This document shows positions 7,677-15,334 of a stretch of DNA of 24,110 bases, one piece after another (within the stretch, counting starts at the first letter, position 1; the number at the start of each line of letters is the position of its first letter). The notes below the pieces were generated by a model that saw nothing but the letters and a program-made list of their open reading frames with translations, made no database searches and was not told where the DNA came from. Source of the DNA: Crocinitomicaceae bacterium (GTDB taxonomy: Bacteria > Bacteroidota > Bacteroidia > Flavobacteriales_D > Crocinitomicaceae); NCBI GenBank assembly GCA_024643585.1, contig JAHEMP010000008.1, forward strand, positions 1-24,110, read 5' to 3'. Both the position numbers and the translations under genes were made by a program.

Positions 7677-9080
7677 TTAAATATGTAGGGCTCTTTTGCC
7701 TGTCGCGTCTAAGGCTGCTTCTTTCACACCTTCTGAATAAGTTGGATGTGGGTGACAGATTCTTGCAATATCTTCAGCAGACGCTCTGTATTCCATAGCT
7801 ACGACCGCTTCCATTATCAAATCAGCAACTCTTGGTCCTATCATATGAACACCAAGTACTTCGTCTGTATTTTTATCAGCAATGATTTTAATTACCCCAG
7901 CAGTGTCCATACTAGCTCTAGCTCTTCCTAATGCTTTGATCGGAAAACTACCAATTTTAATTTCTACACCAGCATCTTTTAATTCTTGTTCTGTTTTACC
8001 AACAGCGGCTACTTCCGGCCAAGTATAAACTACGCCTGGAACTAAATTGTAGTCCAAGTGAGGTCTTTGCCCAGCTAATAATTCAGCAACAAATACACCT
8101 TCTTCTTCCGCTTTATGAGCCAACATGGCACCTCGAACAACATCGCCAATAGCATAAATGTTAGGCACATTGGTTTGAAGATGATCATTAACTTCAACTT
8201 GACCTTTTTCATTTAATTTTACGCCAGCTTTTTCAAACCCTAAACCTTCTGTAAAAGGTTTTCTTCCAACGGCAACTAAACAATAGTCAGCTTCAAGCTT
8301 CACTTCTTCATTCTTCTTATTAAGAACAGTTAATTCGACAGATTTACCTTTGTTTACAACCTTTTGAACTTTGTGTTCTAAATGGAATTTGAATCCTTCT
8401 TTTTTCAAAATCCTTGTCAATTCTTTGCTCATGGTTTCATCCATTGTAGGAATGATGTTCGGAGCAAATTCAACGACTTCAATTTGAGAACCGAGTCTAC
8501 CATAAACGGATCCTAACTCGAGGCCAATTACACCTCCTCCAATAACAATCATTTTCTTTGGAATTTCTTTCAAATTCAATGCTTCTGTGGAGGTAATGAT
8601 TCTTTTTTTGTCAGGCTCCATTCCCGGGAAAAAGTTGGGTTTAGATCCTGTTGCAATTATAATATTCTTGGACTTTATTTGTTGAGACTTTCCGTCATTT
8701 CCTTTAATGTCGATTGTCGTCGAATCCACAAACGATCCCAAACCTTCAAAGGTAGTTACCTTGTTTTTATCCATAAGAAATTTCACACCATTGCAAGTCT
8801 GGGAAACCACCTCATCTTTACGAGCAATCATTTGCTTTAGGTTAGGGGAAACTTTGCCAGTGTCAATTCCATGTTCTTTGAAATTGTGAACGGCATTATG
8901 GAAATGTTCTGATGAATCCAACAATGCTTTGGATGGAATACAACCAACGTTTAAACACGTGCCACCTAAAGTGCTATACTTTTCGATTAGTGCAGTTTTC
9001 ATTCCTAATTGAGCACATCGTATTGCTGCTACATATCCACCAGGTCCAGATCCTATTATCGCTACATCAAATGATTCCAT
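7677..9080 (-). CDS. lpdA: Dihydrolipoyl dehydrogenase (E3)
   Basis: LpdA is the FAD flavoprotein that reoxidises dihydrolipoyl groups of 2-oxoacid dehydrogenase complexes and the glycine cleavage system, passing electrons to NAD. The 467 residues start with the FAD-binding GSGPGGYVAA (10-19) and carry the redox disulfide GGTCLNVGCIPSK with Cys42 and Cys47. A second dinucleotide motif, VIGGGVIGLELGS, binds NAD, and AIGDV is the second FAD contact. The C-terminal catalytic pair is in HPHPTYSEG (His445, Glu450). Length is normal. It has its own TAACTTTG element upstream and is separated from the upstream T9SS gene by a terminator, so it is probably monocistronic. lipA, which makes the lipoyl group, lies 3.4 kb away on the same strand. 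Confidence 0.97.
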   Translation of the reverse strand: MESFDVAIIGSGPGGYVAAIRCAQLGMKTALIEKYSTLGGTCLNVGCIPSKALLDSSEHFHNAVHNFKEHGIDTGKVSPNLKQMIARKDEVVSQTCNGVKFLMDKNKVTTFEGLGSFVDSTTIDIKGNDGKSQQIKSKNIIIATGSKPNFFPGMEPDKKRIITSTEALNLKEIPKKMIVIGGGVIGLELGSVYGRLGSQIEVVEFAPNIIPTMDETMSKELTRILKKEGFKFHLEHKVQKVVNKGKSVELTVLNKKNEEVKLEADYCLVAVGRKPFTEGLGFEKAGVKLNEKGQVEVNDHLQTNVPNIYAIGDVVRGAMLAHKAEEEGVFVAELLAGQRPHLDYNLVPGVVYTWPEVAAVGKTEQELKDAGVEIKIGSFPIKALGRARASMDTAGVIKIIADKNTDEVLGVHMIGPRVADLIMEAVVAMEYRASAEDIARICHPHPTYSEGVKEAALDATGKRALHI

Positions 9081-9099
9081 CCTATATTTTAATTTTTTA

Positions 9100-9107
9100 C
9101 AAAGTTA
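9100..9107 (-). promoter_or_regulatory. -7 promoter element of lpdA
   Basis: TAACTTTG on the minus strand is an exact TAnnTTTG match 19 bases before the lpdA ATG. No clear TTG was found 17-23 bases upstream. Confidence 0.5.
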
Positions 9108-9181
9108 GAATTTCTACGGACTATACACTTAAGGTCATTCCATAAAATATCACAATTCGATTTTAAGTGTCCATTTAGAAC

Positions 9182-9216
9182 AAAAAAAAAGACTGTCGAT
9201 GAAGACAGTCTTTTTT
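9182..9216 (-). terminator. Intrinsic terminator of the T9SS propeller protein gene
   Basis: GACTGTC (9191-9197) and GACAGTC (9204-9210) pair around a six-base loop, with nine A on the left (a T9 run on the minus strand) and T6 on the right. It lies just after the stop of the minus-strand gene at 9234 and insulates lpdA. Confidence 0.87.
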
Positions 9217-9233
9217 AAAGTATTATGTTGAAA

Positions 9234-12200
9234 TTACATTTTAATGAATTTCGTTGTTTCTGATTGATTTCCAGAAGTGAATTTAACGATGTAAGTTCCT
9301 CTTGGTAATTCATTCGCTTCAATATCAATTAGTCCTTCACCTTTTGACATTTTAGTCTGAATAGTTTTAACTTTTGATCCAGTGATTGAATAAACAGCAA
9401 TATTCACCATTCCGCTTTGAGCCAAATTAAAGCTCAAGGTAGTTGAAGAACTTGTTGGGTTTGGATATGTTTTCAATTTCGTTTTGAAATTTTCTTTAGC
9501 TGATTGGGAGTATTCATCCACATTTAATAAAGATGCGGAACTCCAAATTCCACGACCGAATGTTGCTATGTAAATTTCACCTGGTCTAGAATTTCCTTCA
9601 TTGAAAGTTCTTGTAGACTGACGAACTTCATAAACAGGTGTTCCTTCAAATCCTGCACTTGAGTTTGTCCAAGATGCACCACCATCATCCGATACAAATA
9701 CACCGATGTGTGTTCCAACAACAATAATGTCATCGTCATCTCTATCGATTATACCGTCGTATAAGAACGGTGAATTAGCTCCTGAAATTGAACCTAGTGT
9801 AGTAAATGTCGGTGCTGCTGATCCTGCATTCAGTGATCTTCTTGCATTACCTAACCCTGGGAAAATAATCAGATCATTTTCATTGTTTGGATTTAAAGCT
9901 ATACCTTCTACCAATCCAGTTGCAACCTGCACTTTGGTGGCATTATTAGGCACTAAAGTATTTTCGGCCGGGAAGGAAGGTTGACTCGTATATAAACTAC
10001 CTAAACCATCAATTCTCCATACCGTTGTACCAGAAGAGATATAACATTTGTTCAAGTCTTTTGACCATTCAACATCAATACTATTTCCACCAGCTGCTCC
10101 AATACCACGAGCCATAATTACCCAATTCTGGTCAATTGTGCTAGTTCTTAATGCATTTCTGGTTCCCCAAAGTTCACCTCCGTTTTTAGTAGTATAAACA
10201 TAGTACCAAGATTGGTATGGATCTGCTACACGAACTGAATCCCATGAAACGCTTTGTTTTACTGAATCTTTTCCTAACTCAATAATTTTATTTGAAATTG
10301 GATGTTTTGCGAAGTACCATTTGTATGTACTTGTGCTTGCAACTACAACTGTGTCATCACCAGTAGGGAATTGAACCAAAAGTGAATCCCCAACAGTTGG
10401 AGGTGCAACACCTGAAATATAAGTGTAATTGTAGTTGCCTAGCAATACAGTCAAACCGTTGATGGCATTTTTTACCGAGATTCGTGTTTGAGTTAAAGAA
10501 GGGTCGTTTTCAACTATATCGTCGTAATACATCGGTACTGGTGTAATATAGTTTATAGAATCACCTGTTGCTGCACTTGGGATACGAACATTCGCACCTG
10601 CAGGGTAATTTTTACTAGCTCCATAGTCTACAGAATCTTTAGAATTTGGATCAAAATACTCAGCCAAACCTAGACAAGTGTGAAAAGGAAAATCCACAGC
10701 CGTGTAATTTGTTGGAAAATCTGGGCTGTAGTCACCAGCACTAGAACCTTTGTCTGTTGATCTTAAGAATACACCGTTTTGAGAAGAAGTAAACATTATG
10801 TCCGGATTGAAAAAGGATATCTCACATTGTATACCATCACCGCCGCTAATTTCTCTAAATTCTTTGTACGTGGAAAGTGTATAGTCATTGTACAAAGATC
10901 CGTTATCTTGAGCTCCTCCTAATACAGCGCCGTATTTATCGAATGCCATACCGTAGAATTGTGTAACGTTATATCCTCTGTTGGAAGGATAGAAATTTTC
11001 TCCTAGGTCATTTGTAATTCCTACTCCACCATCATTACCAATGTAAAATCTATTGTTTCCGTCAAATTTCATTTCATGGTTGTCTGCGTGCACATACTTT
11101 GGAGTAGTCGGTTGAGAAAACCAATTCGAAAGTTTTGTAAAACCTCCTGAAATTGGGTTGGTTCCTGTTTGTTTCCATTTCCACACATCCAAACCTCCAA
11201 TGAAAATGCTTTCTGGATCCGTTGGGTCAACAGAGACAATAGAATTATAACCGGCTTGCCCTCCGTAAATATTAAGGTTTCCAGTCTGATTAGAAGAACC
11301 TATAAATTGTGACCAAGTGTCTCCGTTGTTTTGGGAAACGTTCATTCCTTGTAAGTTCGAGCTCGAAGTTCTAGTTGCATAAATATTATAAAAACCAGCA
11401 GAATTTTTTGTTGGAGAAATTGCATATTCAATTCTGGCAGCTCCAGCAGCAACCTGATCAGATCCATTTCCAGACTTATCAGCAAAAGAATTTCCTCCAT
11501 CTGTGGAAACATATGTTTTATTCGTGCCAATTGCCGCAACAATTACTGAACCATCATTCGATATTTGGACTGCGCTGCAAGCTCCAGAAGCAACAGTAAC
11601 ATTTGTTAAACTGGTATTGCCAAAAGTCCAAGATTTCAATCCACTTGTAGTGGTCATATATACAGTATTACTATTCGGAGCAGATACCACTTCTCGAATA
11701 TAAGCGAAGGCAGATGTTCCAGGAATTGTAACCCAACTTGCACCGTTGTCGTTACTGTAATGAACGCCATCACCTTCCCAAACATCGGACCAAGGAGCAT
11801 AACTAAAACCTGTCGCAACTACAATAGCCCCATTGGCCAACTGTGTCATTGAACCTATAAACTTTGAATTTGTATAAGTCTCAACTCTAGTCCAATTTGT
11901 GCCTTTGTTGGTAGATTTGAATAAACCACCACTAACACTACCGGCCCATATGTTGTTTATATTGTCTTTGTCTATTAATATTGCTCTGGTACGTCCACCA
12001 ATATTATCAGGACCTTTCTCTTCCCAAGTTAATGGCAAAGCTTTTGAGTTTGTCATACTTTCAACAGCTTTTTCAATCAACTTAAGCTTTGTATGTGAAA
12101 TTCTTTCTCCTGTTGACGGATCAAAATATCGAGCAGCGATCCATTCGGCCGAGGCATCCGTATTTTCTTGTAAAAAAGAAAGTTGATTTTTTTCATACTC

Positions 12201-12296
12201 ACCTTCACGGTCAAAGGCGAAAGGAGATACGACAAGAATTGCTGCAATTGCAACTATTCCAAGAGAACCAAGTAAAATGAGTTTGCTTCTTTTCAT
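9234..12296 (-). CDS. Large secreted Asp-box beta-propeller protein with T9SS type A sorting domain
   Basis: A 1020-residue exported protein. The N-terminus has a Lys/Arg start and a hydrophobic stretch (about 5-28), a signal peptide or anchor. The body carries repeated Asp-box motifs (S-x-D/N-x-G-x-x-W/F) at about 128-135 (STNKGTNW), 181-188 (SNDNGASW), 264-271 (STDGGNSF) and 321-328 (SQNNGDTW), with another near 870 (SDDGGASW). These are the hallmark of sialidase/sortilin-like beta-propellers. The last 80 residues (about 941-1020) are a T9SS C-terminal sorting domain: YPNPTSS at its start, VYSITGSKV in the middle, then LPRGTYIV and the end KFIKM. This domain directs export across the outer membrane by the Por/type IX system. 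No sialidase catalytic set is evident. Probably a surface or released adhesion or binding protein; the ligand is unknown. A terminator lies just downstream. Confidence 0.88.
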   Translation of the reverse strand: MKRSKLILLGSLGIVAIAAILVVSPFAFDREGEYEKNQLSFLQENTDASAEWIAARYFDPSTGERISHTKLKLIEKAVESMTNSKALPLTWEEKGPDNIGGRTRAILIDKDNINNIWAGSVSGGLFKSTNKGTNWTRVETYTNSKFIGSMTQLANGAIVVATGFSYAPWSDVWEGDGVHYSNDNGASWVTIPGTSAFAYIREVVSAPNSNTVYMTTTSGLKSWTFGNTSLTNVTVASGACSAVQISNDGSVIVAAIGTNKTYVSTDGGNSFADKSGNGSDQVAAGAARIEYAISPTKNSAGFYNIYATRTSSSNLQGMNVSQNNGDTWSQFIGSSNQTGNLNIYGGQAGYNSIVSVDPTDPESIFIGGLDVWKWKQTGTNPISGGFTKLSNWFSQPTTPKYVHADNHEMKFDGNNRFYIGNDGGVGITNDLGENFYPSNRGYNVTQFYGMAFDKYGAVLGGAQDNGSLYNDYTLSTYKEFREISGGDGIQCEISFFNPDIMFTSSQNGVFLRSTDKGSSAGDYSPDFPTNYTAVDFPFHTCLGLAEYFDPNSKDSVDYGASKNYPAGANVRIPSAATGDSINYITPVPMYYDDIVENDPSLTQTRISVKNAINGLTVLLGNYNYTYISGVAPPTVGDSLLVQFPTGDDTVVVASTSTYKWYFAKHPISNKIIELGKDSVKQSVSWDSVRVADPYQSWYYVYTTKNGGELWGTRNALRTSTIDQNWVIMARGIGAAGGNSIDVEWSKDLNKCYISSGTTVWRIDGLGSLYTSQPSFPAENTLVPNNATKVQVATGLVEGIALNPNNENDLIIFPGLGNARRSLNAGSAAPTFTTLGSISGANSPFLYDGIIDRDDDDIIVVGTHIGVFVSDDGGASWTNSSAGFEGTPVYEVRQSTRTFNEGNSRPGEIYIATFGRGIWSSASLLNVDEYSQSAKENFKTKLKTYPNPTSSSTTLSFNLAQSGMVNIAVYSITGSKVKTIQTKMSKGEGLIDIEANELPRGTYIVKFTSGNQSETTKFIKM

Positions 12297-12341
12297 AAAT
12301 TATATTATTCTGAATTATCTATTAGTCCAATTAACGAGTGC

Positions 12342-12372
12342 CAAAGTACAAAAAATTAAAGTTTTTTGGCAA
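12342..12372 (-). promoter_or_regulatory. Possible promoter of the T9SS propeller protein gene
   Basis: On the minus strand a TTG (12370-12372) is followed after 21 bases by TACTTTG (12342-12348), a one-base-short version of TAnnTTTG. It would give a leader of about 40 bases. Tentative. The rest of the 193-bp gap to lipA is AT-rich and shows nothing else convincing. Confidence 0.35.
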
Positions 12373-12489
12373 CCGAAATGTGAATTATATTCATTTATTA
12401 TTTTTGTAAACAGTAAAATTAAATTAATTGTTCTAAAAATAGAAATAAAAATTTAACCTATTGCAGTATTTATATACAAGTCTAAGGTT

Positions 12490-13368
12490 TTAAAACAAAT
12501 GTTTTTCCGCATGATAAGAGGATCGGACCAATGGTCCACTTTCAACATATCTGAAGCCCATTTTCAAACCTATTTCTTTGTATTCCGCAAATTTTTCTGG
12601 TGTAACGAATTCTGCAATGGGAAGATGTTTAGCCGTCGGTTGCAAGTATTGCCCTAAAGTTAAAATATCAACATTCACACTTCTAAGGTCTTGCATAGTT
12701 TCAAGAACTTCAGCTTCTGTTTCACCTAAACCTAACATTACACCAGATTTTGTTCGCATCCCACCTTTTTTCAAGCGAAACAAAACTTCTAAACTACGGT
12801 CGTATTTCGCTTGAATTCTGACTTGTTTCGTCAATCTTCTTACCGTTTCTAGATTGTGAGAAACAATTTCTGGAGCGACGTCAATTATCCTTTGTAAATT
12901 TTCCCATTTCCCTGCAAAGTCTGGGATTAATGTTTCCAAGGTTGTTCCTGGTGATTGATGACGAATAGCCCTCACGGTTTGAGCCCATATTTCCGAGCCA
13001 CCATCCTTTAAATCGTCTCGGTCGACGGAAGTTATAACAGCGTGTTTCACTCCCATCAATTTCACACTCTTTGCCACGTTACCTGGTTCGAATGTATCGA
13101 CTTCCTCTGGTCGACCCGTTTGAACAGCACAAAAACCGCACGAACGGGTACAAATGTTTCCTAAAATCATGAATGTAGCTGTGCCTTCACCCCAACATTC
13201 TCCCATATTAGGACAGTTTCCACTTTCACAAATGGTGTGCAATTTGTGTTCAGAAACCAATGATCTTACTTTTTTGTAATTTTCGCCGGTTGGCAATTTC
13301 ACTCTTAACCACTTCGGTTTATTGATTCGTATTCTACCGTCTTCTTTAATTACAGTTGTTTCTTCCAT
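12490..13368 (-). CDS. lipA: Lipoyl synthase (radical SAM)
   Basis: LipA inserts two sulfur atoms at C6 and C8 of protein-bound octanoyl groups, making the lipoyl cofactor of pyruvate and 2-oxoglutarate dehydrogenases and GcvH. Both iron-sulfur motifs are present: the auxiliary cluster Cys47, Cys52 and Cys58 (CESGNCPNMGEC), and the radical SAM cluster Cys73, Cys77 and Cys80 (CTRSCGFC). The C-terminal RSSYHAE (about 282-288) supplies the conserved serine ligand of the auxiliary cluster. The length of 292 is normal. The ATG follows the stop of the upstream gene after two bases, so it is probably translated from the same mRNA. It supplies the cofactor on which the nearby LpdA acts. Confidence 0.97.
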   Translation of the reverse strand: MEETTVIKEDGRIRINKPKWLRVKLPTGENYKKVRSLVSEHKLHTICESGNCPNMGECWGEGTATFMILGNICTRSCGFCAVQTGRPEEVDTFEPGNVAKSVKLMGVKHAVITSVDRDDLKDGGSEIWAQTVRAIRHQSPGTTLETLIPDFAGKWENLQRIIDVAPEIVSHNLETVRRLTKQVRIQAKYDRSLEVLFRLKKGGMRTKSGVMLGLGETEAEVLETMQDLRSVNVDILTLGQYLQPTAKHLPIAEFVTPEKFAEYKEIGLKMGFRYVESGPLVRSSYHAEKHLF

Positions 13369-13370
13369 TC

Positions 13371-14123
13371 TTATATTTTATTTTTCCCAAATTGCACAGA
13401 TGCGTATAAACTTGGGTATAATTTTTTATTCGTGCCCAGATAAAATAATTCTATTTCCTTAGAAAAGAAATCCATTTGTGCACCTATTTCAACCGCCGTT
13501 ATTTTGTTTGAATTTGGACTGAAGTCAAATTGAAAACCAGATTTAAGATAGGCGCCTAAAACAAAATCGCTTTCGTTTAGTCCTTTCCAGAAGGATGATC
13601 GACCGTAAATATTTTCATTGTGATGAATAGTAGGGTCGTACCGCAAATCTTGTGGTTCAATATCTGAACTCGGATTGTAGGGTTCTTTAATTTTTAAATA
13701 AATTGGTTTTACCATTCCAACCGATGGACCAAGGTTTGTAGTGAAGCGAATTGCCACCCCACGATCTCTTCTTCTTTCGTATAAGAGCCAACTTCCTCCG
13801 TACGAAATCCGACCTGCAAATAGCAAATTTATTTTCCCGTAAACATAAGACCTTGAGTCTTCGTATGCTGAGTTCGTTCGTCTCGTTTCTTTACCTCCTT
13901 TAATTGAACCAATCATAAGATGCAATCCATGTGTAAATTTAACATTGACATTTCTTTCAACTGAAAATCCTGCACCAAAACCATTGGTGGTAAGCTGTGG
14001 GCCGAGAAACCAACCTTTTTTATACAAGTAGTCCACAGGTTCATCGGCAGGCATTTGGGCCCACGTATTTGAACTGCAACAGACAAAAAAGAGTATTTTT
14101 ACAAGCTGATTCAAAAGGGTCAT
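13371..14123 (-). CDS. Probable outer-membrane beta-barrel or periplasmic protein, unknown function
   Basis: From the ATG at 14123 the product has 250 residues with a signal peptide (MTLLNQLVKILFFVCCSSNT, then WAQ). A longer frame to 14261 exists but would hide the signal and run over the divergent gene. After the signal, alternating short beta-type stretches with aromatic ends (GWFLGPQLTTNGFGAGFSVE, SYVYGKINLLFAGRIS, and a final YPSLYASVQFGKN) look like an outer-membrane barrel, ending in a strand-like region. No named family is recognised. It precedes lipA by two bases and is the first gene of that operon, with a TAACTTTG element upstream. A role in lipoate metabolism is not implied by its sequence; the link may be only positional. 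Confidence 0.72.
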   Translation of the reverse strand: MTLLNQLVKILFFVCCSSNTWAQMPADEPVDYLYKKGWFLGPQLTTNGFGAGFSVERNVNVKFTHGLHLMIGSIKGGKETRRTNSAYEDSRSYVYGKINLLFAGRISYGGSWLLYERRRDRGVAIRFTTNLGPSVGMVKPIYLKIKEPYNPSSDIEPQDLRYDPTIHHNENIYGRSSFWKGLNESDFVLGAYLKSGFQFDFSPNSNKITAVEIGAQMDFFSKEIELFYLGTNKKLYPSLYASVQFGKNKI

Positions 14124-14137
14124 CTTTTTGATAGGAA

Positions 14138-14145
14138 CAAAGTTA
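14138..14145 (-). promoter_or_regulatory. -7 promoter element of the barrel protein-lipA operon
   Basis: TAACTTTG on the minus strand matches TAnnTTTG exactly, 14 bases before the ATG at 14123. It lies in the 37-bp gap between two divergent genes. A plus-strand TCTTTTTG at 14123-14130 (one mismatch) might serve the opposite gene. Confidence 0.5.
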
Positions 14146-14160
14146 CGACAATTAGAAGAA

Positions 14161-14565
14161 ATGGAAACAGTTAGAATAGAATATTTAGGTTCACTTCGCA
14201 CCGAATGCACGCATGTGAAAAGTGGAACAAAAATATTGACCGATGCACCAACGGACAACAAAGGAAAGGGGGAGTTTTTCTCTCCGACAGATTTAGTAGC
14301 GACTGCATATGGTGCTTGTATGGTATCGTTGATCGGGATTTATTGTCAAGAACATGGGCTCGAATATTCTAAAGGAACGGTTAGCATTGAGAAAATTATG
14401 GAAAGCAATCCAAGAAGAATAGGTGAGTTGAAAATCGTTATGGATTTAACTGGAAACAATTGGGATGAAAAAACCAAAAAGAAAATAATTCATGTAGCTG
14501 AAACTTGTCCTGTGGCAAAATCGGTTTCACCAGAAATTCTAATCAATTTAGACATACAATTTTAA
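14161..14565 (+). CDS. OsmC/Ohr-family protein
   Basis: A 134-residue protein of the OsmC fold. It keeps the two cysteines that define peroxide-reducing OsmC/Ohr enzymes: Cys53 in AYGACMVSL and Cys116 in ETCPVAKSV. The approach SPTDLVATAYGAC is the usual start of the central helix. Such enzymes reduce organic hydroperoxides using thiols or lipoyl groups as the electron source. The ATG at 14161 was chosen over an in-frame TTG at 14128 because the family starts near here. It lies one base before the rlmB-like gene and is divergent from the barrel protein-lipA operon. Members of this general OsmC group are less characterised than Ohr, so the exact substrate is open. Lipoyl-linked reduction is known for Ohr with LpdA; the proximity here is only suggestive. 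Confidence 0.88.
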   Translation: METVRIEYLGSLRTECTHVKSGTKILTDAPTDNKGKGEFFSPTDLVATAYGACMVSLIGIYCQEHGLEYSKGTVSIEKIMESNPRRIGELKIVMDLTGNNWDEKTKKKIIHVAETCPVAKSVSPEILINLDIQF

Positions 14566-14566
14566 T

Positions 14567-15334
14567 ATGAGAGAAAATAATACCTATATAAAGCCTACCC
14601 CTTCGGACGTAATTTTTGGAATCAGAGCGGTCATTGAAGCAATTCGAAGTGAACGAGAAATCAATAAAATCATGATTTTGAAGGGCATGAAAAAAGAACT
14701 TTTCCAAGAGTTGAAAGAGGAGTTGGCCAATAAAGATTACTACTTGCAGTTCGTCCCAATAGAAAAATTGGATAGAATTACTCAAGAAAATCATCAGGGT
14801 GTAATTGCTTATGTGGCTCCTATTGAATATCAAAATATTGAAGAGTTTGTTGATAAGAGAATTGAAAATGGACTTAAAAGCAATATTCTCGTTCTAGACA
14901 GAATTACGGATGTTCGAAATTTTGGCGCAATAGCCCGTACAGCTGAATGTCAGGGTGTCGACGCAATACTTATTCCATCTAGAGGTTCTGCAATGGTTAC
15001 CGCCGACGCAATGAAAACATCGGCTGGTGCCTTAAATCGAATTCCTGTTTGTAAAACAGATAATTTAAAGAACAGTTTATTTTATCTCCAACAATCCGAA
15101 TTTAGAATTGTAGCTTGCACTGAAAAAGGAAATGTGCCACTTTATGAAGTAAATTTTAGAGGTTCAGTCGCGACAATTTTTGGATCCGAGGAAGATGGTA
15201 TAACGAGTGACTTGTTGAATTTGGCAGATATAAAAGCGAGAATTCCAATGCGGGGAGAAATTTCATCCCTTAATGTTGGGGTTTCTGTGGGTATGGCATT
15301 GTACGAGAAGACCCGTCAAGAACTACATGGCTAA
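14567..15334 (+). CDS. rlmB: RlmB-like 23S rRNA (guanosine 2'-O) methyltransferase, SpoU/TrmH family
   Basis: A 255-residue SPOUT methyltransferase. An N-terminal substrate-binding domain (about 1-100, FGIRAVIEAI near 17-26 and NHQGVIAYVAP near 74-84) precedes the SpoU knot. Motif 1 is LDRITDVRNFGAIARTAE with the catalytic Asn and Arg, motif 2 is FGSEEDGI, and motif 3 is IPMRGEISSLNVGVSVGMAL. The pattern matches RlmB, which methylates the ribose of G2251 in the peptidyl-transferase P-loop of 23S rRNA. Motif 3 has SSLNVGVS where NSLNVS is usual, a modest variation. It begins one base after the OsmC gene stop and overlaps the start of the next gene. TrmH or another SpoU member cannot be wholly excluded, so the symbol is by best fit. 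Confidence 0.88.
   Translation: MRENNTYIKPTPSDVIFGIRAVIEAIRSEREINKIMILKGMKKELFQELKEELANKDYYLQFVPIEKLDRITQENHQGVIAYVAPIEYQNIEEFVDKRIENGLKSNILVLDRITDVRNFGAIARTAECQGVDAILIPSRGSAMVTADAMKTSAGALNRIPVCKTDNLKNSLFYLQQSEFRIVACTEKGNVPLYEVNFRGSVATIFGSEEDGITSDLLNLADIKARIPMRGEISSLNVGVSVGMALYEKTRQELHG

Noticed and set aside
12431..12444. Hairpin TTCTA-AAAA-TAGAA downstream of lipA
   Set aside because: The stem is only five AT-rich pairs without a proper T-run, so it is not a convincing terminator.
14124..14261. Longer start for the barrel-like protein
   Set aside because: It would run through the divergent OsmC-family coding sequence and hide the signal peptide that begins at 14123.
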